Under the pieces are notes generated by a model. It saw only the letters and a list, made by a program, of their open reading frames with translations, searched no databases and was not told where the DNA came from. Positions 36,701 through 51,179 of a stretch of DNA of 64,000 bases are shown in pieces (position 1 is the stretch's first letter; every line of letters starts with the position of its first letter). Source of the DNA: Euglena gracilis. Taxonomy: Eukaryota > Euglenida > Euglenophyceae > Euglenales. Both the position numbers and the translations under genes were made by a program. The stretch spans positions 76,298,192 to 76,362,191 of the forward strand of contig CP154956.1 of the NCBI GenBank assembly GCA_039621445.1, given 5' to 3'.

Positions 36701-39543
36701 GTACGCACCAAACTGGCCCTCGCTGTGCCGGCAAGGGGCCCCCCGTGAGGGCATCGTCAGATTAGCAAATGGGTGCAGGAGAGGCAGGAGTGGTCGACGG
36801 CGGGGACGCTCTGGGTACGATATAAGGACAGATGGGGGGGGTCCGACATTGCTGAGCAGTGTTTTGGGTTTCAACAACTGCTCGCCCTGCTGACACAAGA
36901 AGCAGCCTATCAATTGGCTTTGGATTGAATTTGCACAAAAAGCTCCGGAGCAGGAATACAAGCACGAGACGAAACGGCCCACGGGGAAATTGCCACCTCA
37001 AGCCAGCAAGACCGAGCAAGGTGGCAAATCTTCTCGGCCTTCCCCAAATCAGGGCGGACGGAGGTTCGTGGAAAAGTGACCACCAGGTTTCTTGATTTTG
37101 GGGATGCAGGTGGGGTCCACTGCGCGGCGATGGGGAGAACATTTTTGGTTTTGCATTTGGGGTTCAAAATTTTTGGGACACCCTGAGGTCCAGAAGCGAT
37201 GTGATAATGTGGTCTAGACCTGGCCGTTCCCCCCAAAAGGTTGTCAGCCCTGTGATCACGGTTAATGGGGGTTGGTTTTATTCATAAAAGCAACGGAGGC
37301 TCTGGAGGATGGGCAGTTCCGTCAATCTGGATTGCCCACGCCACCAGAAATTTCCCAGTCTTTTTGGGGCCAAGTTGAGCTGGTGGAAATAAACACCCCC
37401 CCCCCACTGCCAGGAAACTGTCAGTTGGATTCCCAGTGGCCCCGCAGCGGATCATTGTATTTTGACACTGACACGGCCAGTTATAAAGCACCCTGACAAC
37501 TTCCTATGATGAAGGTTGGGCAGTGCCGCTTTTGCTGAAAGATTCTGAGGCCCTAACATGTTTTCGGACATGGAATTGTCCTATGAGGGGGGGCAGGGTA
37601 TTAAATGAGCGGGGAGGAGGACCACCTCCCCCTGGAGGGGAGTTGAATCGGCCCCCCCCCCTGTACAAAAGATTTTCCAGCGCAAAAGGCCAGAAATTTT
37701 TGGGCGGCCTAAAAAAAAGTCCAAAAATCGAGGTTTCGGGCAGATTTTGCATGTTTTGCGCTTAAAATATGCCAAAAATTTACCTTCCCCAGTGCAAAGT
37801 AAATTTTGGTTCAGGGGGTGTCCAGACCACCCCCCTCCCCTCGTCAGGTGTGGGGGGTTTGGACCCACCCATGCAATACCAACACTCACTTAATAAGTTC
37901 CATTCGGTATTGTTTTGTGTATTATGACTGTTCCAGAACTTGCACATAACTTCAAGAAAAAAAGGAACCAGACAGAAAATTATTTAACCCCCTCCACATA
38001 ATTGTGTATCAATTAAACTCCCTCGATGGGGGGTGTCCATGGCTGGAAGGAGCTTACTGGATGACGGGATGACCCGTGAGGTGGATTATTTCGGCCCCAA
38101 AAGAAAGTCGCCTGGTTTGGAACTCAGCACCTAACCCTCAAGAAACTGTCGCCAAAAATGGAGTAAAGTGTTTTCACTGCAAATTATTGATGTTTGGAGA
38201 CAGAACAAAATTGGGTTGATCATTTTGCACAACAAATTTCGGATTCACTGCTGCCCAAACTGTGTGAGAACGAAAGAAAGAGAAGAGGAAATGGTTGCAG
38301 AAGCACAGATGGTGAGCGGCACCGCCATTGGAAGTGGCAATGAGGCTGCAGAGGGTAAACCCTGGGCAGTGTCATTGAGAAGGCAGGTCACAGAGGGTTT
38401 GACTGAATAACAAACGATGGCGGTGATACATCCCGCATGGCATACATGCCCAAACCCCTTCCCATCTCTGAGGTTGGTGGTCTCTGAGGTTGCATCAAAT
38501 GGCCCAGGCATTAACAGATAAATAAAAAATTGTATGAAAATGACTCAGTCATAGATTTTCTGAGTGAACCCCCTGGGGGACATTTTTTCCCCGGACCCAA
38601 ACCCATTCACACACTTTTTTCGAAAACCTGCCCAACCACAACCCCCCGCCCCCCGCCCCTCCGGGGGTCAACCAACCCACCCAAAGCCCACCCAAAATCG
38701 ACCAAAAATCGTTTGAAAAAAAATTCCGGTCCGGCATTTCGCCGGACTGGACTGACCCATGGCGCACCCCCCCCCCCAGGGGTCCAGCAGCCCCAACCCA
38801 CCAGCCCACTCTCGAAAACCACCCCTCGGGGGGTCACACAGGTGTTAAATGAATCTGTGGATTCAGTGCACGCCTTGTGAGGTTTTGGGAATTTTCCTGT
38901 GAATGGCTGACCAGCGGTTTCATGCACGCGATGAAATAGCAAATTTCTTTGTGTTTGGGAGGATGATTGACTACGATGGATGGATCACCTTTGGCACGAC
39001 AGAGCGCCATATCTGGCAGAGGCAATGCGGTTCTCAAGTGGGCTCCATTCGGTGATTTGAAAAACCTGGCAAACAATCTCTTTCGGTTTATTGTAAGCGA
39101 TGGTTTGAGGGATATTACCAAGAAAGACGACGACAATGACGACAAGAAAAGAACAGCAGCAAAAAGGAGAATGAGAATGAGAATAAATTTACTGGAGTAA
39201 GTGTTTACTTCAGAGTAAGAGTAAGTGTAAGAGCGAGAGCGAGATTAATGCCATAACTTCGAAGACAGAAGCATATGCGACATGTGAGACAAGCTGAAAA
39301 TATCGTCCTCATTCCTTTGTGATTAAGAAATAAAAGATGGAGCTGACAAAAAACAGATCCAGCATTTGTGTGCGCGAAAGGGTTTTCTACTGACCACTGC
39401 AAAAGAACATTAGCAATAAACAAGGGTGTGTATCATGGGAAAGGAGGCTTCACTTGAGTGAGGAAACGAGACAAATCATTCCCAAAAAAAAGTCCGTGCA
39501 GCAATCATGGGACCGAGTCCAGCCGCAGCCGCCATGCCGCACT
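33771..39543. other. Intergenic spacer with repeat fragments
   Basis: No gene supported. Contents: 34605-34880, a CCAGTCAGTCAC-family element with a GGCGCCTTTGGCGC hairpin at 34715-34733; 35865-36040, a diverged copy of the right half of element A (hairpin 35887-35901); 36338-36362, a telomere-like tract; 37415-37580, a GACCCTGACAGG-family member; 37610-37880, a C/G-run element; 38575-38850, a C/G-run element with hairpin 38731-38745. The rest is AT-rich single-copy-looking DNA. Confidence 0.6.
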
Positions 39544-42526
<2,983 letters not shown>

Positions 42527-42560
42527 TGGGCAGGTCCGAGGGTCTGCAGAGGGGAACACA
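42527..42560 (-). promoter_or_regulatory. Candidate trans-splice acceptor of the V-ATPase D gene
   Basis: On the minus strand TGTTCCCCTCTGCAG ends 17 bases before the start codon at 42526. A pyrimidine tract plus CAG this close to the start fits spliced-leader addition. Inferred from position and composition. Confidence 0.4.
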
Positions 42561-43227
42561 CAGGCACCGGAGCAGCGTGCCACGGGACAGGAGAGGTCAG
42601 TGGGGTCAGCCGACCAGGCTGGCCAGAGGCAAGGTTGATGAGGTCCCGGGAGGCTGCGGGTTTCTAAGACTGAGGGTTTTGAATTTCGCTTTGCACTCCA
42701 ACGTTGGTTAAACAACAATAATGGCTTTAATAATCAACTGGAAGGCCTCGATGTAGACTTTGCAGGTTGGATGTACCGAGCCACCCACCCACCTGCCCGC
42801 ACACTAAGCCGCGCTTTTTGGGCACTGAGGGGTCTTCACTTGGAAACAATGAAAATAATGTGGTCGAAATGTTGGCCGCCCCTCATCTTCGCTCTGGGAG
42901 GGCAAGCAGAGAAAATAGCCTAAAATGAAAAGAATTGCAAAAAAATAAAAACATTATGACATCCCAGAGGCAGCATCCAAAAAAAACTGTGCTTTTGCTA
43001 TAGCTGCACTCATTTGGGCCGCGCTCAATGCCATTACTTGCCATCCCAGAAATTGCCACCAAAAAATAATCCCCCACGCAGCTGGACCCAATGCCCTATC
43101 AGCAGCATCTAAAAAAAAAACCAGGTTGGCCGAGATTGCTGTTAGAGGGGGGAGGCCAGGATCCCGGGTGTCGAGGACACGCAACAAAAAAGAGCACAAA
43201 CCGTGGCGAACAACCGCGCCAGGGAAG
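42561..43227. other. Short spacer between the GT47 and V-ATPase D genes
   Basis: About 670 bp between the stop of the upstream gene and the presumed leader acceptor of the next. No exon seen; AT-rich with no clear repeat. A gap this short between co-oriented genes would suit polycistronic transcription. Confidence 0.5.
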
Positions 43228-44318
43228 TCACAGGAGGGTGAACGTGTTCGGTGGGGTGGAGGTGGTGTTGCATCGGGCCTCGAGGGTGGGGGCCAGTCCG
43301 CTCCGGCGACAGATCGCCCGCAACAGGGCCTTGAGCGTGGAGGTGAAGGCGTCGTCGTGCCGCCACGGGGGCTGTGTTCCCTACCTGAGGGGTCGTGTTG
43401 CACAACTTCAAGTCCAAGGAGGGGCGTGCCCTTCGCTGTGGCAGGCTGGTTTGGAACTGGCAAACGATTGGAGCCATCACCGTATTGGTGGAATTTTGCA
43501 AAAGAAAATCAACTTTTCCCAAAATTCGTTTCCAACTTTCAATAAAACACGGCAACAGGGAGATGGACCCCTTCAACAAGCACTTCAACAGCCCCTTTCC
43601 AACCCGGAGACCACCGCTTGGAGTCGGCAGCCGAACCATACCGACAGTGGGGGGGGGGGTGGACCGAGGACAATTCCCAGAAATTTTTTAAAATTTTCGT
43701 CCCGTGCATCAAAATTTTCAGCATTTGACAAAATTTTGGCCAATAAATGCCCCAAATATCATTTTCGGGCCACAAAGAAATCTCGGTCATGCTGCTTTTA
43801 TTGGGGGGCTGCTGGTCGTGTGTGGCGCCCCAGACATCTGTATGTTCCACCCGTCGCTGTTCACCAACGGGGGGTACCACAATCATAATTCAGAGGAAAT
43901 AATAGCTCCCGTGCTCGAGGATGCAACGCGTGGCGCTCACTGAATGTGGCGAGGGAGTGATTAGGGTTGATGGCATACACGAACAGCTGCCGCACACGGC
44001 GGAGGTGATGGATATGCTGCCACACAGTTTCATTGCGGTGCAACGGGGGAGGCACCGGTGGGAGGGAAGAGAGCTAAATTAGGGTCCACAATGTTTGGTT
44101 GGCAGCTGGGACTCCCATCAGTGCCTCAGCTCTGCCAAATGGTCTACGATGTTCCCGCGGACGCGGTCGTCCGGAATGAACACAACGAAAGCAGAGTAGT
44201 TCAGCACGTCGGTGTATGCCACACGCCGGATATAGTGGTCGTGGAACACCACCGGCAACGCACCAAGGGAAAGACAGTCGTAAAACGCGCCACGAACGTA
44301 CCAGTCGCCAGGGGGCTG
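43228..44318 (-). CDS. Exostosin/GT47-family glycosyltransferase, 3' part
   Basis: Three exons (5' to 3'): 44318-44129, 44042-43936, 43356-43228 (TGA), about 141 residues. Motifs: PPGDWYVRGAFYDCL, SLGALPVVF, FIPDDRV, then LFVYAINPNHS and DDAFTSTLKALL. The block '(C)LxPxGD-(x)-R-(x)-F-D-x(3)-GxxPVV' is the sugar-nucleotide site of exostosin-like GT47 enzymes, Golgi type II membrane proteins that build glycans. Both introns have intron-like ends (GAGGCAC/GTGCCTC; GCCACG/CGTGGC) and the joins restore phase. The N-terminal half, which should carry the membrane anchor and the first Rossmann half, was not found. Its exons should lie to the right, where no sure match is visible, so the gene is annotated as partial. 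The tail (NTTSTPPNTFTLL) is not conserved. Confidence 0.82.
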
Positions 44319-45504
44319 GGGTCACACCCTTGGCACAAAGTGACACAACCCGAGTGCAATGCGAAAAATGCAAGTGTTCCCAAATCTTCAAGCACAAACA
44401 TACAAACTCTGGGATTTTCTGAAAAGACTTTACACACTTAAAAAATTTCTTACCTCCAAGTAAAAATTTATATTGTTCAACAAAGCTTCAATATCCTGGG
44501 CTTTTCTCTGGGGGAAAAAATACAAAAACATAAATAAAGCAAACTTTAGCAAAATCCATCCAAAAATGCAAAACAAAACCAAAAGGAAACACCGTAACAT
44601 ACATCGTGGAGGGTTGATTGCCCTTCATTTCCAACTTATAATGCCGTCAACCGAGGAAAAGAATATGCAATTCTGGAAAAGGAAATTTTCTTTGCGCAAT
44701 TACCCAGAAAAATGATGCAAGAATTGCAAATTTTCGAAATGTGAATCGTACAGAAAGTGCAAATTGTCAAAATTTTGGATTGTGCAAAAAATGCATCTTG
44801 CGCCCCCCCCCCATGCAGAGCAAACAATGTGGCTCCTGAAATAATTCACACAAATCTATCATTGCTAAAAGATAAAATTATGTAAACCTCAAATGGGAAC
44901 ATGATTTTCGAATGATCATCTCGACGTTTTTTTTTGAGGAAATAGAAATGACCGGACACCCAAATGACATATTTCAGGTACCCAGGGCCTTTTCCGTGCA
45001 ACCGTTTCTTCTTCTCCTTCTTCTTCTTCACCACTTCCGGCCCATGAGCGTCGTGCTCCCAAATGGCAAAAGTGTGGCCGGAAGCAGTAGAAATGCCGGG
45101 CGTATAGATGGTATGTCGCTGCCTGGTCCTGCAAGCTGGCGACAGGAGTGGGTGCCCTGGTGGAATGAGCCATGGCAACAAAAAAAAGCAGGCCATGGCC
45201 AATCTGTCGTCTTTCCAATTATTTTTTCCCTGGACGAGACAGCACGTTAACTCAGACAATGAAAACAAGGTGTGAACGTTCAGTGCCGTGCAGCACGCAC
45301 GGAGGAGACCCCTCCTTCACAGAGCCTGCCCAGCCGAGGTAAGTGCAGCTTGTGGGCCGCGTACAGACCAGAACGGATCCCTTCCCCCAAACTCAGCCAT
45401 CAAGTAAATGAAAGAATCTTGACAAAATGAAACTGTGATCATTTCTTGTCACCCAACTCACTGCCATAAATCGTTTCCTTTGGCACTAAAAAGTTTGCTG
45501 GGTG
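44319..45504. other. Spacer, possibly holding upstream GT47 exons
   Basis: AT-rich DNA. Two minus-strand stretches have mildly protein-like composition: 45120-45000 (reads YTPGISTASGHTFAIWEHD, then a Lys/Glu run) and 45370-45300 (reads GLYAAHKLHLPRLGRL). Neither has a domain match I can name, and intron-end pairing could not be shown, so no exon is called. Confidence 0.4.
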
Positions 45505-47100
45505 GGTGGCCCAGGACGCGGAGATGAAAGCAGGGACTTTGGAAAATGGGATGCCTAAGAGCAGGTGGCACTGCAGCATGTAATATACACAACACCCAGC
45601 AGGTGTGTTTTGAACCCTGCAACGGCTGTCTCATTAACTTGGGATGTTGACTGAACGATTTGGTGAGGTGTGCCCAAGCCTGAAACGATACCCTGAAACT
45701 TGGCTGTGTGAGAAACTGATGGTCGGTGTGGGCAAATGCGCAAATGGACGTTGTGAGCAAATGCGCACACCAACCGTTTGTGCAATTGTGAAAAAGTCCA
45801 CGTGTGCCGGCTGCAATTAATGTGTTTGTAAAATTGCACTAGTGCTTGGTTTGTGCAAATGCGAAACAGACTAATTGGTTGTTTTGCGCATTTGCACAAA
45901 CCAACCTCTTGTGAAACTTAACAGGCGCACCATTTAGAAGGTGTGGCACCACTGCAGTTTGGAAATCCTTAAATGCGAGGTATTCTGCAGAACTTTAAGC
46001 ACAACTAAAGGACCACCTGCGGGCCCAAGTTTGGGAAGCATTAAAATAAACAACATTCTCAGGGTTTATCCTGAAAAACTGAGTTTAGAAGTGCCCTTCA
46101 TCCCCAGCAATTTAGTCCGAAAATGAGCACAGTTCATTGGTTTAAAATGGATGTGTCAGACTTGAAAACCCTTGTGTTCAGGGTGCAATATAATGCAATA
46201 CACTGACACGCTTCATTTTGACCTTCTCGGACATACCTTAAAACACCACCACTTTCAGCACAACATCTCCACAACCTGCTCTCCTCCTGTTTCCACTCTT
46301 CTCTTGTCTCAGAAGTCCCTGTTGCCAAGGCTTCAAAATGAAATGGAGTATTGGTTGGTGTCCACAATTGTGAACAGCAACCATTTTAATAGTTGATGTG
46401 GCACATTTGCGCACACCAACCACCCAAACATACCAGCAGCATTCAAAAGAGAGGGTCCAGCACCACAGGAACACAAGGGAGGTAACACCACAATGTTGTC
46501 ACATTTGTTTTCCAGCTCCAAACACACTGCCATAGGAGGCTCTTGGTTGGTTAAAAAATAGAAAAGTGTGCGCAAATGCGCACATCGTCCAGGTGCGCAT
46601 TTGCGCACACCGACATCATTTATGATGTTGTGTGGGTGCCACAGAGCCTTAAACATCAGTGGGACGTTGATGGGCAACTTGCCACCAAATTCAGCAGGAA
46701 ACTGATGGCACTCTTCCTGTGTTCTTTATGCCCCTCGTCAACCCTCGGTGGCAGAATTCCCGAACAGCCTATTGTTTATGTGGCATGTGCACTTCCACTC
46801 CGTTCGTAACCAACTTCAAAAACCTCCACAGCGTGCTGCAAAACTTCAGAAAGCGTGCAAAAGGGTGGACCTGCCACCCCACCTCCAGAGCACCACCTGG
46901 CGCTGGCAGTTGTCACACAGGGAATGTGGGGTGGCAATACCGGGTTTTGGCGTTTTTGTTGGTGTTTTTTCACTTTGGGGGGATAGGCCCAGAGGTTTTT
47001 GTGTCATTCCAACCTAAAAAAAAACAGCAAACAAAACACGTAATTCCCAGGACAGCCGGTGCCAAAAAAACGAGGCATCACTCGTATTTTGTCCAATCCT

Positions 47101-47101
47101 G

Positions 47102-47183
<82 letters not shown>

Positions 47184-47355
47184 AATCGGTATTCTTTTCT
47201 TGCATCGTACTGCGCGATGAAGACGTTGTCGACAGGGAGTTTCGCCCCGGCACGGTGGGGTTGGGGCTCCTCAGTGGGGACCCTCACCGGCCTTTTCCCC
47301 AGACTCCCTTCTTGGGTCGTCTTGCTTGGGCCCCGTCTTGCCCGCCCCCCCCCCC

Positions 47356-47450
<95 letters not shown>

Positions 47451-48088
47451 TCTCTCTCTTCGAAATTGGTATTCTTTGCTTTCATCGTACTCCGCGATGA
47501 AGACGTTGTCGATGGGGAGTTTCGCCCCGGCACGGTGGGGTTGGGGCTCCTCAGTGGGGACCCTCACCGGCCTTTTCCCCAGACTCCCTTCTTGGGTCGT
47601 CTTGCTTGGGCCCCGTCTTGAGCCTTCTCTTCCCCTTGCTCTTCTCAGGTGTGCTGTTGTTGGGTCAGCGTCCCAGCCTCGACGCCCGGGACAGCACCCA
47701 GTCAGCGGAGGTCTTATCCTCAGCCGGCATGCATCGCATTGTCCGGGAGGGGGTGCTGTTTTTGTTAAGAAGTGGGTTTCAGCGTCCCACCTTCACGCAG
47801 GGCAGCGCGGCATCCGAGCGGCTTGGGGCGTAGGGGACGGGCCATGGGGGACCCACCGCGCCTACCCACCGTGGGAACTCCACTGTCGGCATTGTGGTTG
47901 TGCGGCCTCCTTCGCCTCCCCCCGTGAAGGGCTCGGCTACTCTAGTCCACGACCGCGGCAGCCTCCTTCGCCTCACCCACTGCCGGGTTCAGCTACTCTA
48001 GTCCACGGCTGCGCCGACGCCGCCGGGCATCCTCGCATCTTCACGCGGCCTCCTTCGCCTCCCCCTCCGGAAAGGGCTTGGCTACTCT

Positions 48089-48153
<65 letters not shown>
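47101..48153. repeat. (TC)n tracts with a 163-bp tandem duplication
   Basis: Three TC tracts (47101-47179, 47356-47459, 48091-48153). After each of the first two comes a GC-rich block (47179-47341 and 47459-47621), over 90 percent identical to its partner by eye. The block starts CTTCGAAAT and ends TTGGGCCCCGTCTTG. 47622-48090 is GC-rich and holds three copies of GCCTCCTTCGCCTC...GGCTACTCTAGTC (47902, 47957, 48045). On the minus strand the duplicated block keeps an open frame (see findings). Confidence 0.85.
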
Positions 48154-48157
<4 letters not shown>

Positions 48158-48217
48158 CCTTGTAACACCGCTCAAAATGGTTGTTTGTTCTGAAATTAAC
48201 ATTCGATGTTTGCTTCA

Positions 48218-48219
<2 letters not shown>

Positions 48220-48277
<58 letters not shown>
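48220..48277. repeat. (CTTG)n tetranucleotide repeat
   Basis: About 14 perfect CTTG units. Microsatellite only. Confidence 0.97.
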
Positions 48278-48278
<1 letters not shown>

Positions 48279-50316
48279 GGTGCGCGTGATTCTTGAAACA
48301 ATTTGTTGCATGTAACAAAAACAAAACAAAAGGGCAGTCTCTGAAAGGCTAAAAATTATGTTTGGAATTCCACTTCAGAGGGCTGATAATGTCTGAGGGT
48401 CAAAACCAACAGAGATCAAATCAGCTCTTACGTCGGATTTTGGCCCGGCCAGGGGGGTTCTTTATTGGGGGCCGGGGTCTTGAATGGAATGGACCATCCT
48501 TGGCGAGTTTAACTTCTCAGGCGGAGTAACTCACACTGCAGGATTTTTCCTTTGTCGGTGTGCACATTGCGCAAATCGATTTTTTTTTCTGAAAGTCACA
48601 ATACCTGAATCTTAAAAGACCAAATAATGAAATCAGGATGTGATGTGGTGCTCCAGGATGCAGAGATGGAAACAGGGACTTTGACAGTTAGGGTGTCTAA
48701 GAGCAGGTGCAACCACAGCATATGGGGAACACGATTCCCATATGTGTGTTTGGGAACCTTCCACTGGCTGTCTCCTGAATACGGGGATGTATTGAATGAA
48801 CGATTTGGGAAGGTGAGAATATGAGGATTCAATAATTGGTGTGCATTTGCGAATGCACACGAACTAACAACCAAATGGTCAGTGTGTGCAAATGCGCAAA
48901 CCAACCATTTGTGCAAATGCATAAACAAGCCACATGCACAAATTGGCGTGTTTGAAAGCGTGGTTGGTTTGCACAAATGCGCAAGCAGTCTGTTTGCGCA
49001 TTTGCGCACACCATAAATTTGTGCAAACCATAAATTTGTGCAATTTCACAAATGTCCATTTAAAGAGTGCAGAGTCACAGCAGCTTTGAAAACCCTCAAA
49101 TACGAGATATTTTGTACAATATTAATACAACAAAAAAACCTTCTGACCCCGAAATTGGCGAACTTCTTTAAACTAAATTTTAAGAATAAGAATCTGGAAT
49201 GTCATGTCATGTCATTTATTTTGATGTTTCATCCCCCGTATTTTGAGCCTGACAATGAGGCACAGACCATTGGCTGGGAATGGCTGGGTCAACTGACTTG
49301 AAAATGTGGTGTTCTGGAGGAGAGTTGACAGGTGCACCCCTTTGCTTGCTTTTTGATGGCCTACAGGTGGAAGGAGTGGTCTTTCAATTGCAACAAATAA
49401 AATAGGTAGAAATGGGCTGCTAGAGAACTGTGCAACTGGTGGTTGATGAGGGGGATGAGGGAGATGCATGGCAAATTGTCCGCACTGATGTTTAAGATTG
49501 TGTCACGCTTACACAACAGCAAAAATGAAGTTGCTGTGCGCAAGTGCACAAATAGACATTTGCACACACCAACCATTTTAAACCCAACCACCAAGATCCT
49601 CCTGTGCCAGTGTGTTTGAATTGTAAAATAAATACAATGAAACTGTGGTTTCCCTCACTTGTATTCCTGTGGTGCGGGACACTGTCCCCACAAACATTGC
49701 TGGTATTTCTGGGGTTGGTGTGTGTGCAAATGTGCAAATCAACCATTTCTGGTGGTCGATTTGCGCATATGCGCAAGCGACCAGAATTTATGAGAATTTT
49801 GAAGCCTTAACCACAGGGACTTCTGAGACAAGGACAAGAGGAGAGCAGCGTCCACAACGTGGAGGCGTTGTGCAGTATGTCTGAGAAGGTCAAACAAAGC
49901 ATGCTGGGGCATTGCATAAAATGGCACCCTGAACACAAGGCTGGACAGAAGCCGAAAAAAAATGGGATAAAAACACAAAAACACAAAAATTTTGCAAAAA
50001 AAATCGAAAACTGCGAAAAAAATGCAAAAAAAAACGCGTTTGTGTTTCCCTCCCCACCCTGCTCTCCAGGGGTGACCCTTGGAAGGTGGGGGGGACACCT
50101 TGGAGGGGTCAAGGGGGAAGGGCACCCCCCACCTGAACCGTCGACACCCTCCTTACATAGAACCCGGGGCCGAAGCAGCCCAATGGACTGAGCCACGTTG
50201 GAGGCAGGGGGGGGGGGTCGTTCTGTACGGTCGTTCTGGTCCAAGAGCATTGAAGTGGGAAATGGACACGGGCACCTCCCACCCAAACCCAAAACTCCTT
50301 CCGCCCACGCCAAGGG

Positions 50317-50802
50317 CAGGGAATTTCTTAAGGACCCACCCCGGGGGTCCAGCCTCCAACTGGCAAAAGGCTGCTGGCTGGAAACGAGCTGCTGGCTGGA
50401 CCCCCCCCCCCCCGGGGGATAAGGGGGGAGGGGGGGTCCGGGGCTGGAGGGGGCTGGGCTGGGCTGGGTCGCTGAAAACCAAAATTTTCTAAAACATTTT
50501 TGCCTACTCAATGCTAAAACCAGGCTGGATAGGGACTGGAGGAACAGGACATTGAGGGCGAAAGCTGTGATGAGGGGGAAAAAAATGCAGGGATAGGTGT
50601 GGTGGCAGCCTATTTGGCTGGCCAGCCTGCGGCCGGCTGGCCCGGCTTTCGGCCGGGCTGGACCCGCCTTTATTTCTCTCGACCCCCCCCCCGGGGGGGG
50701 GGGGGCTCCCAGCCCGAGTTTGGGCTGCTGGCTGGATTTGAGCTGCTGGCTGGCTGGACCCCCCAGGGGGGTAGGGTACCCTCCGGCTTAAGAAATCCCC
50801 TG
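50317..50802. mobile_element. Intron-like inverted-repeat element B
   Basis: 486-bp element flanked by exact 8-bp direct repeats GCCAAGGG (50309-50316 and 50803-50810). The ends are CAGGGAATTTCTTAAG and CTTAAGAAATCCCCTG, a 16-bp terminal inverted repeat with one mismatch that starts CAG and ends CTG. The interior holds C/G runs and repeated GCTGGCTGGA words, with TTAAGGACCC just inside the left end. No coding capacity. Confidence 0.88.
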
Positions 50803-51179
50803 GCCAAGGGTGAGCTGGGCTGGGTCCCCTTAAAAATCAACTGGATCCGTTTTGGACTGGCCGCGCCTGGCAGTCCTCTCGGATGCGAAGCCTCACACGA
50901 TGCCCGTCTTTGACAGCCACCTCACCAAGGGATAGTGAATCAAGGATCCTGAGAACAATTCCGAAATCTCCAACGAGTCTCCAATGATACACCCATTCCG
51001 GGGATGATTTTTTGAGCCAGAAAAATACCACACCCAAACATCAAAATTGAAATTTTTATTGCAAGAAGTCCACTAAACCAGTAAACCAGGTTTGATTAGT
51101 GCTGAGCTCTTAATTTCCAAAAGCACCATGCCCAGTTGTCGGCCCAGCGGCCGAGCGGCGCGGCGGTCCAGGCCCAACG

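Larger units (their letters stand above)
45505..49960. repeat. Diverged segmental duplications with TGCGCAAATGCGCA motifs
   Basis: 45512-45680 and 48650-48815 are direct diverged copies (shared GGGACTTTG, CCTAAGAGCAGGTG, CAACGGCTGTCTC and GAACGATTTGG words). 46170-46340 matches the reverse complement of 49795-49950 (CAGAAGTCCCTG, AAGGCTTCAAAAT). Between and around them, mirrored words such as TGTGCAAATGCGCAAACC and GGTGCGCATTTGCGCACACC recur at 45735-45905, 46395-46425, 46565-46615, 48835-49060, 49535-49580 and 49720-49790. No gene seen. Confidence 0.7.

Noticed and set aside
45000-45120. Upstream GT47 exon (YTPGISTASGH..., Lys-rich end)
   Set aside because: The Lys/Glu run comes from a CTT repeat, and no intron-end pairing or family motif could be shown.
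47078-47567. Arg-Glu-rich frames
   Set aside because: They are the reverse strand of (TC)n tracts; only the short GC-rich block between them is of interest.
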